From Roseibium sp. MMSF_3544 (GTDB lineage Bacteria > Pseudomonadota > Alphaproteobacteria > Rhizobiales > Stappiaceae), in contig NZ_JASHKA010000016.1 in assembly GCF_030732845.1 (NCBI RefSeq), positions 1-64,000 on the forward strand: DNA of 64,000 bases, written 5' to 3'. Of this stretch, positions 1 to 9,066 are shown in pieces. Position 1 is the first letter of the stretch; every line of letters begins with the position of its first letter. The notes beneath the pieces are model-generated. The model was not told where the DNA came from, ran no database searches, and was given only the letters and a program-made list of their open reading frames with translations. The translations under genes were made by a program, and so were the position numbers.

Positions 1-90
1 CTGCGCTTTCGCTCCTTGCCGCTGGTCAAAACGATCCAAACCAAATTGACTTCATTTATGAGTCCGTACCCTAGGGTCCGAACCCGTGAG

Positions 91-1152
91 TTAGCGGTCG
101 CGATCCTGCGGTTGCAGCCGGGCGGGTTGTGGAGATCCGCTTCGGGCGTCGTGTAGCATCCAGCCGCTCGGTGTTTTGCCTGTGACGCGCGAAAACTCCC
201 GATTGAAATTCGACTTGGTGTTAAATCCGCTTTCCAGCATCGCGGTCGTGACCGTCGCGCCGTCCTGAAGGCATTTGCAGGCGTGCTGGATCCGGTACTT
301 GTTGATGTAGCGGGACACGTTCTCGCCGGTTGCCTTGTTGATCGCCGTTGACAGTTGTTTGGCGGGAACCCTGAGACGATGCGCCAGAGCAGCGAGGGTC
401 AGACCTGGATCAAGATAGAGTTGTCTTGCAACGAGCAACGCGTCGAGGCGCTCGACAAGGCTGATTTCAAGCTCCGTGACTGGTTCGTTGAGTGCCTGTG
501 TCCCGGTCTCACCCGCCGGGTCGGGGCTGGCCTGTGGTCTTCTCAAGTCCGGTGACAGGCTGAGCAGTCCGATCGCAAGCAGCGAGGCGACCGATCCGGC
601 ACTGATGATCTTGGGGGTCCAGCCCGGGCTGCCGCCTTGAACGGCGAAGGCAATTATGACGTCTGTCAGGGCGGAGAACAGCAATGCAATGGCAATGGCT
701 GCCCAGATCCGCTGGGGGATCGCGCCGGATCCAAGACTGACCAGCGGGAGCGCGTCTTTATGGACCTGAAGGCTAACAAGCAAGGCCAAACCGTAGCCCA
801 GGAAGGTCGCGACAATGACCGTATCGAGGGTGACCGGCGCAAAGAGAGCGCAAAAGAAGACGAACGCGGGGCCCAGCAAATGCAGCCAGTCGCGGCTCAG
901 CGCGATCGGGCGAACGGACGCAGTGACAAAGGCGACGTAAGCAAGGGGCGGGATTGTTGATGCCAGGACCGGCTGCAGCTTGAAGGCGGCAGACAGGCCG
1001 TAATACTGGCCGAGAGCGACCACAAGGTTCTGCAGGGCGCATACCAGCAAAAGCGCAGAGAACAGCACCGGCCGGTTTCCTGCGAGCATTGCCTGGACGA
1101 ACAGAAAGCCAAGCACAAGAGCAACGATCAACGGCAGGGGCAAAACAATCAT
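91..1152 (-). CDS. Membrane-bound AraC-family transcriptional regulator
   Basis: Predicted DNA-binding regulator anchored in the inner membrane. The 353-residue product begins with about 200 mostly hydrophobic residues containing several likely membrane spans. It ends with an AraC-type double helix-turn-helix at about residues 230-335, seen in the stretch SNFNREFSRVTGKTP. A membrane sensor joined directly to an AraC domain is a known architecture, but the ligand cannot be read from sequence. It is transcribed away from the exported hydrolase at 1306, with about 150 bp between them, so it may control that gene; this is inference. The domain call is secure and the target is unknown. Confidence 0.85.
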   Translation of the reverse strand: MIVLPLPLIVALVLGFLFVQAMLAGNRPVLFSALLLVCALQNLVVALGQYYGLSAAFKLQPVLASTIPPLAYVAFVTASVRPIALSRDWLHLLGPAFVFFCALFAPVTLDTVIVATFLGYGLALLVSLQVHKDALPLVSLGSGAIPQRIWAAIAIALLFSALTDVIIAFAVQGGSPGWTPKIISAGSVASLLAIGLLSLSPDLRRPQASPDPAGETGTQALNEPVTELEISLVERLDALLVARQLYLDPGLTLAALAHRLRVPAKQLSTAINKATGENVSRYINKYRIQHACKCLQDGATVTTAMLESGFNTKSNFNREFSRVTGKTPSGWMLHDARSGSPQPARLQPQDRDR

Positions 1153-1305
1153 TTTCGTCTCGGATAAAACAACGACAAGACAACGCGATAGGACAAATAC
1201 CGGTTCAAGGCGACCTAAATCCGGATTTAGGACGCCAGGTCAGGGCGGTGGTGCGAGAGAACGATCATCCAATCCTCAAATGCACACTGAAAAGGATGTC
1301 TGACC

Positions 1306-2343
1306 ATGAAGCGTTTTCTATTTGCTCTTTCCGTGTTGTCGGCAAGCTTCGCCGCTGCAGATGCCAGAGCCGACGATGGCGAGTTGGCCGGTTTTGATCG
1401 GTTTGCGGTCTCGGCCACACACAGGCCGTCGCTGATGCAGGGATCGATCTGGTATCCCGTAGGCACCAGAACCTACGCCGGGTTTGTCGGCAAAAACCCG
1501 GTTTTCAAAGGTGTCAAGGCGATGGTGGGTGCCGGCGTGAAAAGGGGCCGGTATCCCGTCTTGCTGTTTTCGCATGGGTCGGGCGGCAACATGGACGTCT
1601 TGTCGTGGATGTCGTCGGCGCTGGCAAAGCGTGGCATCATTGTTGTTGGCGTCAATCATCCCGGGTCGACCTCCGGGGATTCTTCGCCGCGCCGGTCCCT
1701 GCAGCCTGCCGAGCGCGCGGCCGACCTCAGTGCTGCTCTCGATCATCTGCTGGCCGATCCGTATTTTTCGCGATTCGTCGATCAGGACCACATCGTTGCG
1801 GCAGGTTTCTCGCTTGGAGGCGCCACAGCCCTGTCCCTGGCCGGTGTCTCCTTCGATGCGAAGGCTTATGCCGGTTACTGCGAACGTCTTGAGGGCAAAG
1901 CCCAGGACTGCCTGTTTTTTGCCAAAGGGGGCGTGGACCTCAAGACAATGGCGGATGGCCTGGAAGAGAGTGGGTTGGACAGCCGTGTCGCAGGCGCAAT
2001 TGCGATCGATCCCGGTTTCACATTCGCGGTCGACGAAGACGGCCTGGCAGAGGTTTCAATCCCCATACAACTGATCAGCCTGGGCCGGGAGAACCTTTGG
2101 CCGGCGACGAATGTCAGCGAGACAGGCAGCAATCTGATCGGCAAACTCAAGAGCGCGAGCCACGTCACTGTGTATCCCGCGCACCATTTTACCTTCCTGC
2201 CCGAATGCACGGAGCGAGGCGCCATGTTGCTTGAAGAGGAACAGGACGACCCGGTCTGTGATGATCCCGAAGGAACAGACAGGGCCGACATTCACAAAAA
2301 GATCGCCGACGCCATGAGCGATTTCGTGTTGCAGCTCAAATAA
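1306..2343 (+). CDS. Exported alpha/beta hydrolase (dienelactone hydrolase / PAF-acetylhydrolase-like)
   Basis: Probable periplasmic serine hydrolase of 345 residues. Residues 1-22 form a signal peptide ending near ADARA. An oxyanion-type HG motif occurs in LLFSHGSGG, and the nucleophile elbow GFSLGG places the catalytic Ser at residue 169. A likely catalytic His lies in the late segment YPAHHFTFLPEC. The arrangement fits the lipase / platelet-activating-factor acetylhydrolase-like branch of the alpha/beta fold. The substrate is not predictable. The gene is divergent from the AraC regulator and convergent with rpoH, whose stop lies only about 30 bp away. Confidence 0.8.
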   Translation: MKRFLFALSVLSASFAAADARADDGELAGFDRFAVSATHRPSLMQGSIWYPVGTRTYAGFVGKNPVFKGVKAMVGAGVKRGRYPVLLFSHGSGGNMDVLSWMSSALAKRGIIVVGVNHPGSTSGDSSPRRSLQPAERAADLSAALDHLLADPYFSRFVDQDHIVAAGFSLGGATALSLAGVSFDAKAYAGYCERLEGKAQDCLFFAKGGVDLKTMADGLEESGLDSRVAGAIAIDPGFTFAVDEDGLAEVSIPIQLISLGRENLWPATNVSETGSNLIGKLKSASHVTVYPAHHFTFLPECTERGAMLLEEEQDDPVCDDPEGTDRADIHKKIADAMSDFVLQLK

Positions 2344-2375
2344 GCAGCTGCGGCATGGCGCCGGATAGGAGCTGA

Positions 2376-3239
2376 TTAAGTGCTGTAGACGGCCTTGTCC
2401 GGCTGCTCTGCCAGAAGGGCTGACTTCAGCTTCTCCATGGCGCGGCTTTCGATCTGGCGCACGCGTTCCTTGGAAATGCCAAGCTTTGCGCCGAGCGATT
2501 CAAGTGTCGCCCCGTCTTCGGACAGCCGGCGTTCCTTCACGATCCTGAGTTCGCGTTCGCTCAGCACCTTGAGCGCGGATCTCAGCCATTTGCTGCGGCG
2601 CTCGGCATCGATGTTTACGGTTACGATCTCATCCGGCAGCGGTGCGTCCGACACCAGAAAATCCTGGCGATCGGCGCTGGAGCCTTCGCTGTCGGTGACT
2701 GGAGCGTTCAGCGATGTGTCCGGCCCAGACAAACGTGCCGTCATCAATGCGACGTCCGACTGCTTCACGCCAATGGCGTCGGCAATTTTCTGGTGCAGTT
2801 CGCTGTCCGTCAGTGGTGTCTGGTTGTTGGACAGTTTCGCACGCAATCTGCGGAGGTTGAAGAACAGAGCCTTCTGGGAAGACGATGTACCGCCACGTAC
2901 GATCGACCAGTTGCGCAGGATATAGTCCTGAATGGACGCCCTGATCCACCATGTCGCATAGGTTGAGAAGCGCACTTCGCGAGCAGGCTCGAAACGGGCC
3001 GCAGCTTCCAGCAGGCCGACATGACCTTCCTGGATCAGGTCGCCGAGCGACAGGCCGAAATTGCGAAAACGCGAGGCAACCGCGATCACGAGGCGCATGT
3101 GCGAGAGCGAAAGTTTTTCCAGCGCCTTTTTGTCCCGCTCTTCCCGCCAACGGATGGCAAGTTGCTGTTCCTCTTCTCGCGAGAGATAAGGTGCCTTCAT
3201 TGCCGCCTGGACCAATTGCCGCTTTTCGCTTCCGGACAT
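2376..3239 (-). CDS. rpoH: RNA polymerase sigma-32 factor RpoH (RpoH2-like)
   Basis: Heat-shock type sigma factor of 287 residues, the usual family length. Region 2 with GDLIQEGHVGLLEAAARF lies at residues 66-83. The RpoH-specific box QKALFFNLRRLRA lies at 122-134, and the region 4.2 helix-turn-helix is near 250-280 (LGISKERVRQIESRAMEKL). The box separates it from RpoD and RpoS proteins. Many Rhizobiales carry two rpoH genes; the position beside carD and fdxA suggests the second paralogue, which is inference. The gene has its own upstream gap of about 220 bp containing the carD terminator. Confidence 0.93.
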   Translation of the reverse strand: MSGSEKRQLVQAAMKAPYLSREEEQQLAIRWREERDKKALEKLSLSHMRLVIAVASRFRNFGLSLGDLIQEGHVGLLEAAARFEPAREVRFSTYATWWIRASIQDYILRNWSIVRGGTSSSQKALFFNLRRLRAKLSNNQTPLTDSELHQKIADAIGVKQSDVALMTARLSGPDTSLNAPVTDSEGSSADRQDFLVSDAPLPDEIVTVNIDAERRSKWLRSALKVLSERELRIVKERRLSEDGATLESLGAKLGISKERVRQIESRAMEKLKSALLAEQPDKAVYST

Positions 3240-3403
3240 GAGTGACGCTCCGATGTGTTATCGGGGTAAATACGTATTGAAACGTAGGTTAGATCACTTG
3301 ACGGCCGCTATGGGGCAGAATTTTTGCACTTTAATGTGATCAGCGCGCGAGCGAATTGGTGCACCAAATGCGTGCTGTTCAGCGGCGAAAATTGGTCGGA
3401 AAG

Positions 3404-3430
3404 AAAAAGGCCCGGCGATTGCCGGGCCCT
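3404..3430 (-). terminator. Rho-independent terminator downstream of carD
   Basis: Read on the minus strand, an 8-bp perfect GC stem (GGCCCGGC with GCCGGGCC, plus strand 3409-3416 and 3421-3428) closes a four-base loop and is followed at once by TTTTTCTTT. This is a classic intrinsic terminator placed about 35 bp after the carD stop. It separates carD from rpoH transcription. Confidence 0.9.
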
Positions 3431-3463
3431 TGATGTGCTATTCGAAAGAAAGATCTTTCACTC

Positions 3464-4048
3464 TCAGGCAGCTTCTTCCTTGTCTTCGTCTTCGTCAGCC
3501 TCTGCTTCAGCGGCTGCCTTCAGGCGGCTCGGAGACTTTGCAAGGTTCTGTTCGATCTGCTTGACAGCCTCGGTTTCCGAACACTTGTTCACGGCTGCAA
3601 TTTCACGCGCCATGCGGTCGAGGGCTGCTTCGTAAAGCTGCCGTTCGGAATAAGACTGTTCCGGCTGACTTTCGGACCGGTAGAGGTCGCGAACAACCTC
3701 GGAAATCGCGATCAGATCGCCGGAATTGATCTTTGCTTCATATTCCTGAGCGCGACGGCTCCACATCGTCCGCTTCACACGCGGGCGGCCGCGGACCGTC
3801 TCCAGGGCTTTCTTGACCGCTGCCGGGTCGCCGAGCTTGCGCATCCCAACAGATGCGATCTTTGCAACCGGGACGCGAAGGGTCATCTTGTCCTGTTCAA
3901 AAACAATGACGAGCAACTCCAAAGAGTGACCCGCAACGTTCTGCTCTTCTATAGCGGTAATCTGGCCGACGCCGTGCGCCGGATAAACGATGTACTCGCC
4001 CGTTTTGAAACCTTGACGCTGCGCGGTCTTTTTGGTGTTCGTTGCCAT
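3464..4048 (-). CDS. carD: CarD/CdnL-family RNA polymerase-binding transcription regulator
   Basis: Global transcription factor that binds the RNA polymerase beta subunit and stabilises the open promoter complex. The 194-residue product carries the CarD N-terminal interaction domain at about residues 13-75 (FKTGEYIVYPAHGVGQI). A helical C-terminal domain includes the basic stretch RPRVKRTMWSRRAQEYEAKI. An acidic tail (EADEDEDKEE) closes the protein. Length and layout match the alphaproteobacterial CdnL type. It lies between fdxA and rpoH on the same strand but is insulated from rpoH by a strong terminator. Confidence 0.93.
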   Translation of the reverse strand: MATNTKKTAQRQGFKTGEYIVYPAHGVGQITAIEEQNVAGHSLELLVIVFEQDKMTLRVPVAKIASVGMRKLGDPAAVKKALETVRGRPRVKRTMWSRRAQEYEAKINSGDLIAISEVVRDLYRSESQPEQSYSERQLYEAALDRMAREIAAVNKCSETEAVKQIEQNLAKSPSRLKAAAEAEADEDEDKEEAA

Positions 4049-4501
4049 GCTCGTATTCTCTCCTGCGCAGTAATCGGTCCATTCGAACCGGTGTTGGGCC
4101 GTGATACGGCCCCCTGTTTTTATGCGACACGAACCCCGCCGAGCGATCCGATGTGGAACGCCTGTTGATATGCGGCGTGTCAGGGCTGGTCAGTCGTCGA
4201 TTTCCACTATAGAACCTTGATCAGTCATAAAAGCTGCCGGGAGCCGACGTTTCCGGTTTCCAAGGATCCGGAACACGTTTTCAAAACTCCGTTTTGGGGG
4301 TTGTTCTCGTGGTTGGCGACTATCTTTTAGATATAACATACTTTTGTGGAAAATTAAAGCACTGCGCTTCCGTGGTGCACAATAGCCCTAGAATCAGGCA
4401 TTCTGCACAAATATAGATCATTGAAATTTCTAATAGAATTCAGGTTGCAGGCCGCAAGTTTCCGCATGCGGCAGACTGCCGCATACGTAACTTCGAGCGA
4501 A
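4049..4501. other. Non-coding interval between carD and fdxA
   Basis: This 450-bp gap holds the carD promoter side and the fdxA 3' side. The part around 4320-4440 is clearly more AT-rich than its surroundings. The one clear structure is the inverted repeat at 4466-4484. I see no supported gene; a 60-codon frame over 4354-4536 overlaps fdxA and has no homology I recognise. Confidence 0.6.
4466..4484 (-). terminator. Short perfect inverted repeat after fdxA, possible terminator
   Basis: Nine-base arms ATGCGGCAG and CTGCCGCAT are separated by a single base. The structure starts about 18 bp past the fdxA stop, where a terminator would be expected on the minus strand. No T-run follows, so it could instead be a transcript-stabilising hairpin or a protein-binding site. 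Confidence 0.4.
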
Positions 4502-4834
4502 TCAAGCCGGCGGATTTGGAGAAAAATGCTCCGCAAGCTTGTTTTCTTTACCGTCGAATTCTTCAGCCTCGGGAAGCGGATCTTTCTTCTCTGTAATGTT
4601 CGGCCACTTCTCGGAGTATTCGGCGTTCAGCTCGATCCATTTTTCAAGCCCTGGCTCCGTATCCGGCAAAATTGCCTCGGCCGGACATTCCGGTTCGCAA
4701 ACACCACAATCGATGCATTCGTCCGGGTTGATGACGAGCATGTTCTCGCCTTCATAAAAACAATCAACGGGGCAGACTTCGACACAATCGGTATATTTGC
4801 ACTTGATGCAATTGTCTGTGACGACGTAGGTCAT
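4502..4834 (-). CDS. fdxA: Ferredoxin FdxA (7-Fe, 3Fe-4S + 4Fe-4S)
   Basis: Small cytoplasmic electron carrier of 110 residues. The N-terminal half carries the cysteines of the two clusters: Cys9, Cys17, Cys21 and Cys25 in the first group with an extra Cys12, then Cys40, Cys43, Cys46 and Cys50 in [11 protein letters not shown]. The acidic, Pro-containing C-terminal extension is typical of the FdxA (FdII) type in alphaproteobacteria. It sits between the S4/helicase pair and carD on the same strand, an arrangement common in this order. The physiological partner is not evident. Confidence 0.93.
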   Translation of the reverse strand: MTYVVTDNCIKCKYTDCVEVCPVDCFYEGENMLVINPDECIDCGVCEPECPAEAILPDTEPGLEKWIELNAEYSEKWPNITEKKDPLPEAEEFDGKENKLAEHFSPNPPA

Positions 4835-5056
4835 CGGGTTCCTCGCTGCGCGCCGTCGCGAACCGTTTGGGACGCGTAATCCCTGTTCACCCGGCAGTCG
4901 TTGTCGTGCGTCTCAGCCCGATATGGGGCGCACGGTTAAATCTCTGATCGGTGTTGCGTATCGTTTTTGGCTGGAACGCGCAAGCGCCCAGGATGACGCA
5001 ATCAGTGCCGGAAAGAGAAAGTTATTCCGTTTTGGCGTTCGAAGCCGGAATTCGGT

Positions 5057-5470
5057 TTAGTTTTCACTCCGAAACGCATCCAGCTTGCGCCGGTCGCGTT
5101 TTGTCGGCCGTCCCGCACCCGCTTCGCGCTGCCCAGGCGGTGGCGGCGGCGGGTCCTTTTTCGGTGGCGGCGGTGGTGACAGATCCTCGTACAGCTTGCG
5201 GGCCTCCACAAACGGGCCGCGCCGGGATCCAAGCGCCACGATCTTCAGAACGAGCACCTTTCGTTCAAGCACGATCGTGAGAACGTCGCCGACCTTGATG
5301 GTCTTGCTGGCGGACGAAATCTTGTCCTTGTTGATGCGGACATGACCTGTTGTTGCGAGTTTTTGGGCAAGAGAGCGGGACTTGGTGACCCTGGCGTACC
5401 AGAGCCACTTATCGATGCGCAGGCTGCCGCCGCTCGTGTCGGTGGCGGGGTGTTTGCCGTCTGCCGAAAT
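5057..5470 (-). CDS. S4-domain RNA-binding protein (start codon uncertain)
   Basis: RNA-binding protein of the small S4/Hsp15-like type. The S4 motif is clear at its N terminus: LRIDKWLWYARVTKSRSLAQ, then GHVRINKDKI and VKVGDVL-type segments, then a proline-rich run and a basic C-terminal tail (GRPTKRDRRKLDAF). The frame stays open upstream into the helicase gene but has no ATG, GTG or TTG before the domain. The only GTG, at 5272, would delete the S4 motif. I placed the start at ATT (5470), which overlaps the helicase stop codon TAA by one base; a CTG just before the domain (in LRIDKW) is another option. The 3' end at 5057 is certain. Confidence 0.75.
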   Translation of the reverse strand: MSADGKHPATDTSGGSLRIDKWLWYARVTKSRSLAQKLATTGHVRINKDKISSASKTIKVGDVLTIVLERKVLVLKIVALGSRRGPFVEARKLYEDLSPPPPPKKDPPPPPPGQREAGAGRPTKRDRRKLDAFRSEN

Positions 5471-8400
5471 TACTTCTTGTCCTTGTTGTCCATATCCGCC
5501 TTGAGCGCCATCAGCGCCGCGAACGGAGAATTCGGATCGATCGGTTTGTCCTTTGGCGGGGCGCTGCGGCGGTTGCCGCCGTCAAATCCCCTGTTGCCGC
5601 CGTGCTGTCCGCCGCGATTGCGGTTCGGGCCGCCTTTGCCGCCGCCCTTGCCATGACGTTTTTCGCCGTGACCGCCTTTCGGGCCCTGGCCATGTCCCTT
5701 GCGGTTGTCGCCGCGCCGTTGGTCCTGCCGGCCACGCGGGCGTCGGTCGTGCCGGCCCGGGCGCCAGATCTCGATCGTCACGGTTTCCATTTCGACAGCG
5801 TCGGGCGCACCGGCATCCGCCGCTTCCGTGACATCGCCGGTTTCTTCCGCGACTTTCTCATCAGGCTTGTCTTCTTCGGCGGCCTGTTCCTGCGGCTCGT
5901 TGCTCTCGGAGACGGGTGCGTTTTCCTCAGCGGGTGCGGTTTCGGATGATGGCGCGGCGTCGGAATGGTCTTGCGGCGCCGACTCTTCGACGGCGGCCGC
6001 CGATTCCACAGCCGGGGCGTCTTCAGCCGGAGTTTCGGCCGCAATCGTTTCGGACACCGATGCTTCTGCTTCCGGAGCATCCGATGACGCTTCCGGTGCA
6101 GCAGCTTCAACCGCCTCCGGCGTTTCTGAGCCAGCATCCGTCGACGACGCGCTGGTGTTTTCCTCACCGGACGGCTGGTCTTCGGCAGATGGTTCCGTGG
6201 CCGGCTTCACCGTAACCGGACGCTGAACTTCCTTTGTCTCGACACGGTAGCCGAGTGATTTCAGCACGGCTGAAAAATCTTCCCCGGCGCACCCAAGTAG
6301 CGAGGTCATGGCAACGGTCACCATGAAGCCGCCGCCTTGCTCGATGGCGCCTTCAGGCGGGCTGACCTCCGCGTCGAGCGGTTTCCAGGCGATCAGCGGC
6401 CGGATCAGGTCGGCCAGGCGTTCCAGAATATCGACGCGGACAGCCCTCGGGCCGCAGACCCGGAAGCCGACGACTTTGTAAAGGGCTTTGTCGACGGTCT
6501 CATCGACCGGGATTGAGGTCCGCCCGGACGCGGAAAGCTGCGGCAGGTCGGTCATGCCGTTCATATCCAGCGAACCGTGCTTGAGCGCCCAGAGCTGGGC
6601 AAGCAGCTGGCTTGGCGCCGGTTTCAAAAGCGCGGGGACAAAGACAGTATAGGCACCAAAGCGCACGCCGTGCTTTCTCAGGGATGCGCGCATGTCCTGA
6701 TCCAGCTGGCGGATTTCGTCTGCAGCGTCCTGACGCTCGAGAATGCCGAGACCCTCGACAATGCGGAATGCGATCCCGCGTGCCAGCCCTTCCAGGCCCT
6801 CACCGGTCTTGAGGTCAACAAGCGGCTTCAGCAACGTATCGACCTGCGCCTTGACCCAAAGATCCAGCCGGTTCTGCACGGTGTCGCGCACCGGGCCGGT
6901 CAGGTGCTCGTCAGCAAGCAGCAGAACGGTGGGAGCAAGGACCTCCTCGCCGGCAACAAGCTTGGCAACCGGTTCACCGCGCCAGCGGATTGCGCCTTCG
7001 GACGTCAGCACGAAGTCGCTGTTTTCCGACTTGCCGAGTTTTTCAGCGCGGGATTCGATTTCAGTCGTCAGCGCCTTTTGTGCCGCAGCGCGAACGGTTT
7101 TGCCGTCGGGCCCTTCTGCCGCGGCGTCGGGAGCGAACCGGAAGCCAAGCAGGTTCCCGATGTGCTGACCTTCCACGAGCACATCGCCGCTCGATGTAAT
7201 TTCTGCTTCCAGCATTGCGTTCTCTCTCAAACGTCGCATCAATACGCTCGTCCGCCGGTCCACAAAGCGCTGCGTCAAGCGCTCGTGAAGGGCGTCCGAT
7301 AACTTGTCTTCAATGTCGCGCGTTTCACCCTGCCAGTGGGCCGGATCGGCCAGCCAGTCGGGACGATTGGCGACATATGTCCAGGTCCGGATATGTGCGA
7401 TCCGGTTTGCAAGTGTGTCGATATCACCATCTGTGCGGTCTGCGAAGGCCAATTGACGGGCGAACCAGTCATCCGCAATCCGATTGTCGTCGATGAGATG
7501 GGTGTAAATGGTGTTCAGCAACTCCGCATGGTTTGCCGGGGCAATCTTGCGATAGTCGGGGACCTGACAGACATCCCATAACAATTCGACCGCTTTTGCA
7601 CCCTTTGCCTTGTCAGAAATTGCGGGATCGCGCAACAAATGTTCAAGAGCAACGATGTCGACACCAACCGGTGCCCTGGTAAGGCCGTCCTCGCGAGGGA
7701 CCAAATCGAGGCTCTGCCGGAGCGTGTCCTTGGACGAAAAATCCAGCGAACTGTTGCGCCATTGCAGCACTTTCAAGGTGTCGAAGTGATGACTTTCAAT
7801 CTGTTCGATCAGGTTGTCGTCCAAAGGATCGACCCGCCCGGTAACGCCAAAGGTACCGTCCTGGGTGTGGCGCCCGGCACGTCCGGCTATCTGTCCAATT
7901 TCCGAAGGTGTCAGTTGCCGGTACTGATAGCCGTCATATTTCCGGTTGCCGGCAAAGGCGATGTGGTTAACGTCGAGGTTGAGGCCCATACCGATGGCAT
8001 CGGTCGCCACCAGGTGATCGACATCGCCGTTCTGAAACAGTTCCACCTGCGCATTTCTGGTGCGCGGACTGAGCGAGCCAAGGACGACCGCCGCGCCGCC
8101 GCGCTGGCGCCGGATGAGTTCGGCAATCGAATAGACTTCGTCTGACGAGAAGGCGACAACTGCAGACCGGGCCGGAAGGCGCGACACCTTTTTCGAGCCG
8201 GCATATTCCAGGATCGACATGCGCGGGCGGGTGACCACGTTGAGCCCGGGAAGCAGTTTCTCAAGCAGCGGACGCACTGTTGCGGCGCCGAGCAGCAGAG
8301 TTTCCGACCTGCCGCGCAGGTTGAGAATCCTGTCCGTAAAGACATGGCCCCGGTCCAGATTGCCGGCCAGTTGCACTTCGTCGATCGCGACAAATTCTGT

Positions 8401-8694
8401 CTCCAGATCAAGCGGCATGGCTTCAACGGTGGAGACCCAGAAACGCGGGTTCTCCGGGATGATTTTTTCCTCGCCGGTGATCAGCGCGACCGCGTCCGGG
8501 CCGGCCCGTTCGGCGACGCGTCCGTAAACCTCGCGCGCCAGAAGGCGCAGCGGTAAACCGATCAGACCGGATTGCTGCGCCAGCATGCGCTCGATGGCCA
8601 GGTGAGTCTTTCCGGTGTTGGTGGGACCAAGAACTGCCGTCACGGTGCGGGACCTGGCTGACGGTGGCAGCGGCATCGTTTGAGGACGGGGCAT
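5470..8694 (-). CDS. SUV3-like DEAD/DExH-box RNA helicase with long low-complexity tail
   Basis: ATP-dependent RNA helicase related to the mitochondrial degradosome subunit Suv3. Walker A GPTNTGKT is at residues 23-30. The DExH-type box appears as AIDEVQLAGN, and motifs V and VI as TDAIGMGLNLDV and QIAGRAGR. The catalytic core and the Suv3-type C-terminal region occupy roughly residues 1-800. The last 250 residues are low complexity: first an Ala/Glu/Pro/Ser-rich acidic part, then an Arg/Gly/Asn-rich basic part ending NKDKK. RNA-binding tails of this kind occur in RNA helicases. The S4 gene follows with one base of overlap, suggesting coupled translation and a shared RNA role. Confidence 0.88.
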   Translation of the reverse strand: MPRPQTMPLPPSARSRTVTAVLGPTNTGKTHLAIERMLAQQSGLIGLPLRLLAREVYGRVAERAGPDAVALITGEEKIIPENPRFWVSTVEAMPLDLETEFVAIDEVQLAGNLDRGHVFTDRILNLRGRSETLLLGAATVRPLLEKLLPGLNVVTRPRMSILEYAGSKKVSRLPARSAVVAFSSDEVYSIAELIRRQRGGAAVVLGSLSPRTRNAQVELFQNGDVDHLVATDAIGMGLNLDVNHIAFAGNRKYDGYQYRQLTPSEIGQIAGRAGRHTQDGTFGVTGRVDPLDDNLIEQIESHHFDTLKVLQWRNSSLDFSSKDTLRQSLDLVPREDGLTRAPVGVDIVALEHLLRDPAISDKAKGAKAVELLWDVCQVPDYRKIAPANHAELLNTIYTHLIDDNRIADDWFARQLAFADRTDGDIDTLANRIAHIRTWTYVANRPDWLADPAHWQGETRDIEDKLSDALHERLTQRFVDRRTSVLMRRLRENAMLEAEITSSGDVLVEGQHIGNLLGFRFAPDAAAEGPDGKTVRAAAQKALTTEIESRAEKLGKSENSDFVLTSEGAIRWRGEPVAKLVAGEEVLAPTVLLLADEHLTGPVRDTVQNRLDLWVKAQVDTLLKPLVDLKTGEGLEGLARGIAFRIVEGLGILERQDAADEIRQLDQDMRASLRKHGVRFGAYTVFVPALLKPAPSQLLAQLWALKHGSLDMNGMTDLPQLSASGRTSIPVDETVDKALYKVVGFRVCGPRAVRVDILERLADLIRPLIAWKPLDAEVSPPEGAIEQGGGFMVTVAMTSLLGCAGEDFSAVLKSLGYRVETKEVQRPVTVKPATEPSAEDQPSGEENTSASSTDAGSETPEAVEAAAPEASSDAPEAEASVSETIAAETPAEDAPAVESAAAVEESAPQDHSDAAPSSETAPAEENAPVSESNEPQEQAAEEDKPDEKVAEETGDVTEAADAGAPDAVEMETVTIEIWRPGRHDRRPRGRQDQRRGDNRKGHGQGPKGGHGEKRHGKGGGKGGPNRNRGGQHGGNRGFDGGNRRSAPPKDKPIDPNSPFAALMALKADMDNKDKK

Positions 8695-8841
8695 GGAATT
8701 GATTGTATTCGGCTTTCTTCGGGCTCTGCGCCTAGATCTAGTGCCGCGTATCTAGCATAGGCTGACCGGCGATGTCGCCATTTCTTTTGCCAAATCGCGG
8801 CATAAAACGGCGGGGTAATTTTCCTGTGGAGAACGACTCTG

Positions 8842-8890
8842 GAACAAACCGAAACCGAATCGCTGACTCTCGGTGATTCAGGATTTGTTC
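8842..8890 (+). repeat. 49-bp dyad element, copy 1
   Basis: The layout is GAAC, 10 bases, CGAATCGCTGACTCT (8856-8870), 13 bases, TTTGTTC. The outer parts form an inverted repeat (GGAACAAA at 8841-8848 with TTTGTTCC at 8884-8891). Three GANTC sites lie inside. Copy 2 starts 225 bp downstream with identical internal spacing, and I count 32 of 49 identical positions. Confidence 0.8.
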
Positions 8891-9002
8891 CCTACGATAT
8901 GTGGTCTGTTTGCTGCGCCATGGTACAAAATCGTGAATCTGCTCAACAGTTTGAGTCGTCCCTTCAAATCAGTCCCGATTTTTGCGAAAAGGCTGTCAAG
9001 CC

Positions 9003-9017
9003 TTAATTTGGCGTTAA
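9003..9017 (+). promoter_or_regulatory. CtrA-type binding box TTAA-N7-TTAA
   Basis: The sequence TTAATTTGGCGTTAA matches the full CtrA consensus spacing exactly. It lies between the two dyad elements and inside the GANTC cluster. Binding is inferred from the consensus only. Confidence 0.5.
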
Positions 9018-9066
9018 TTGCCGAACCGGCCGGGTTCAGGCCTGCGTTTACCTCAGGACATGACGT

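Noticed and set aside
4354..4536. 60-codon minus-strand frame after fdxA
   Set aside because: It overlaps the fdxA 3' end, has no ribosome site and no recognisable features.
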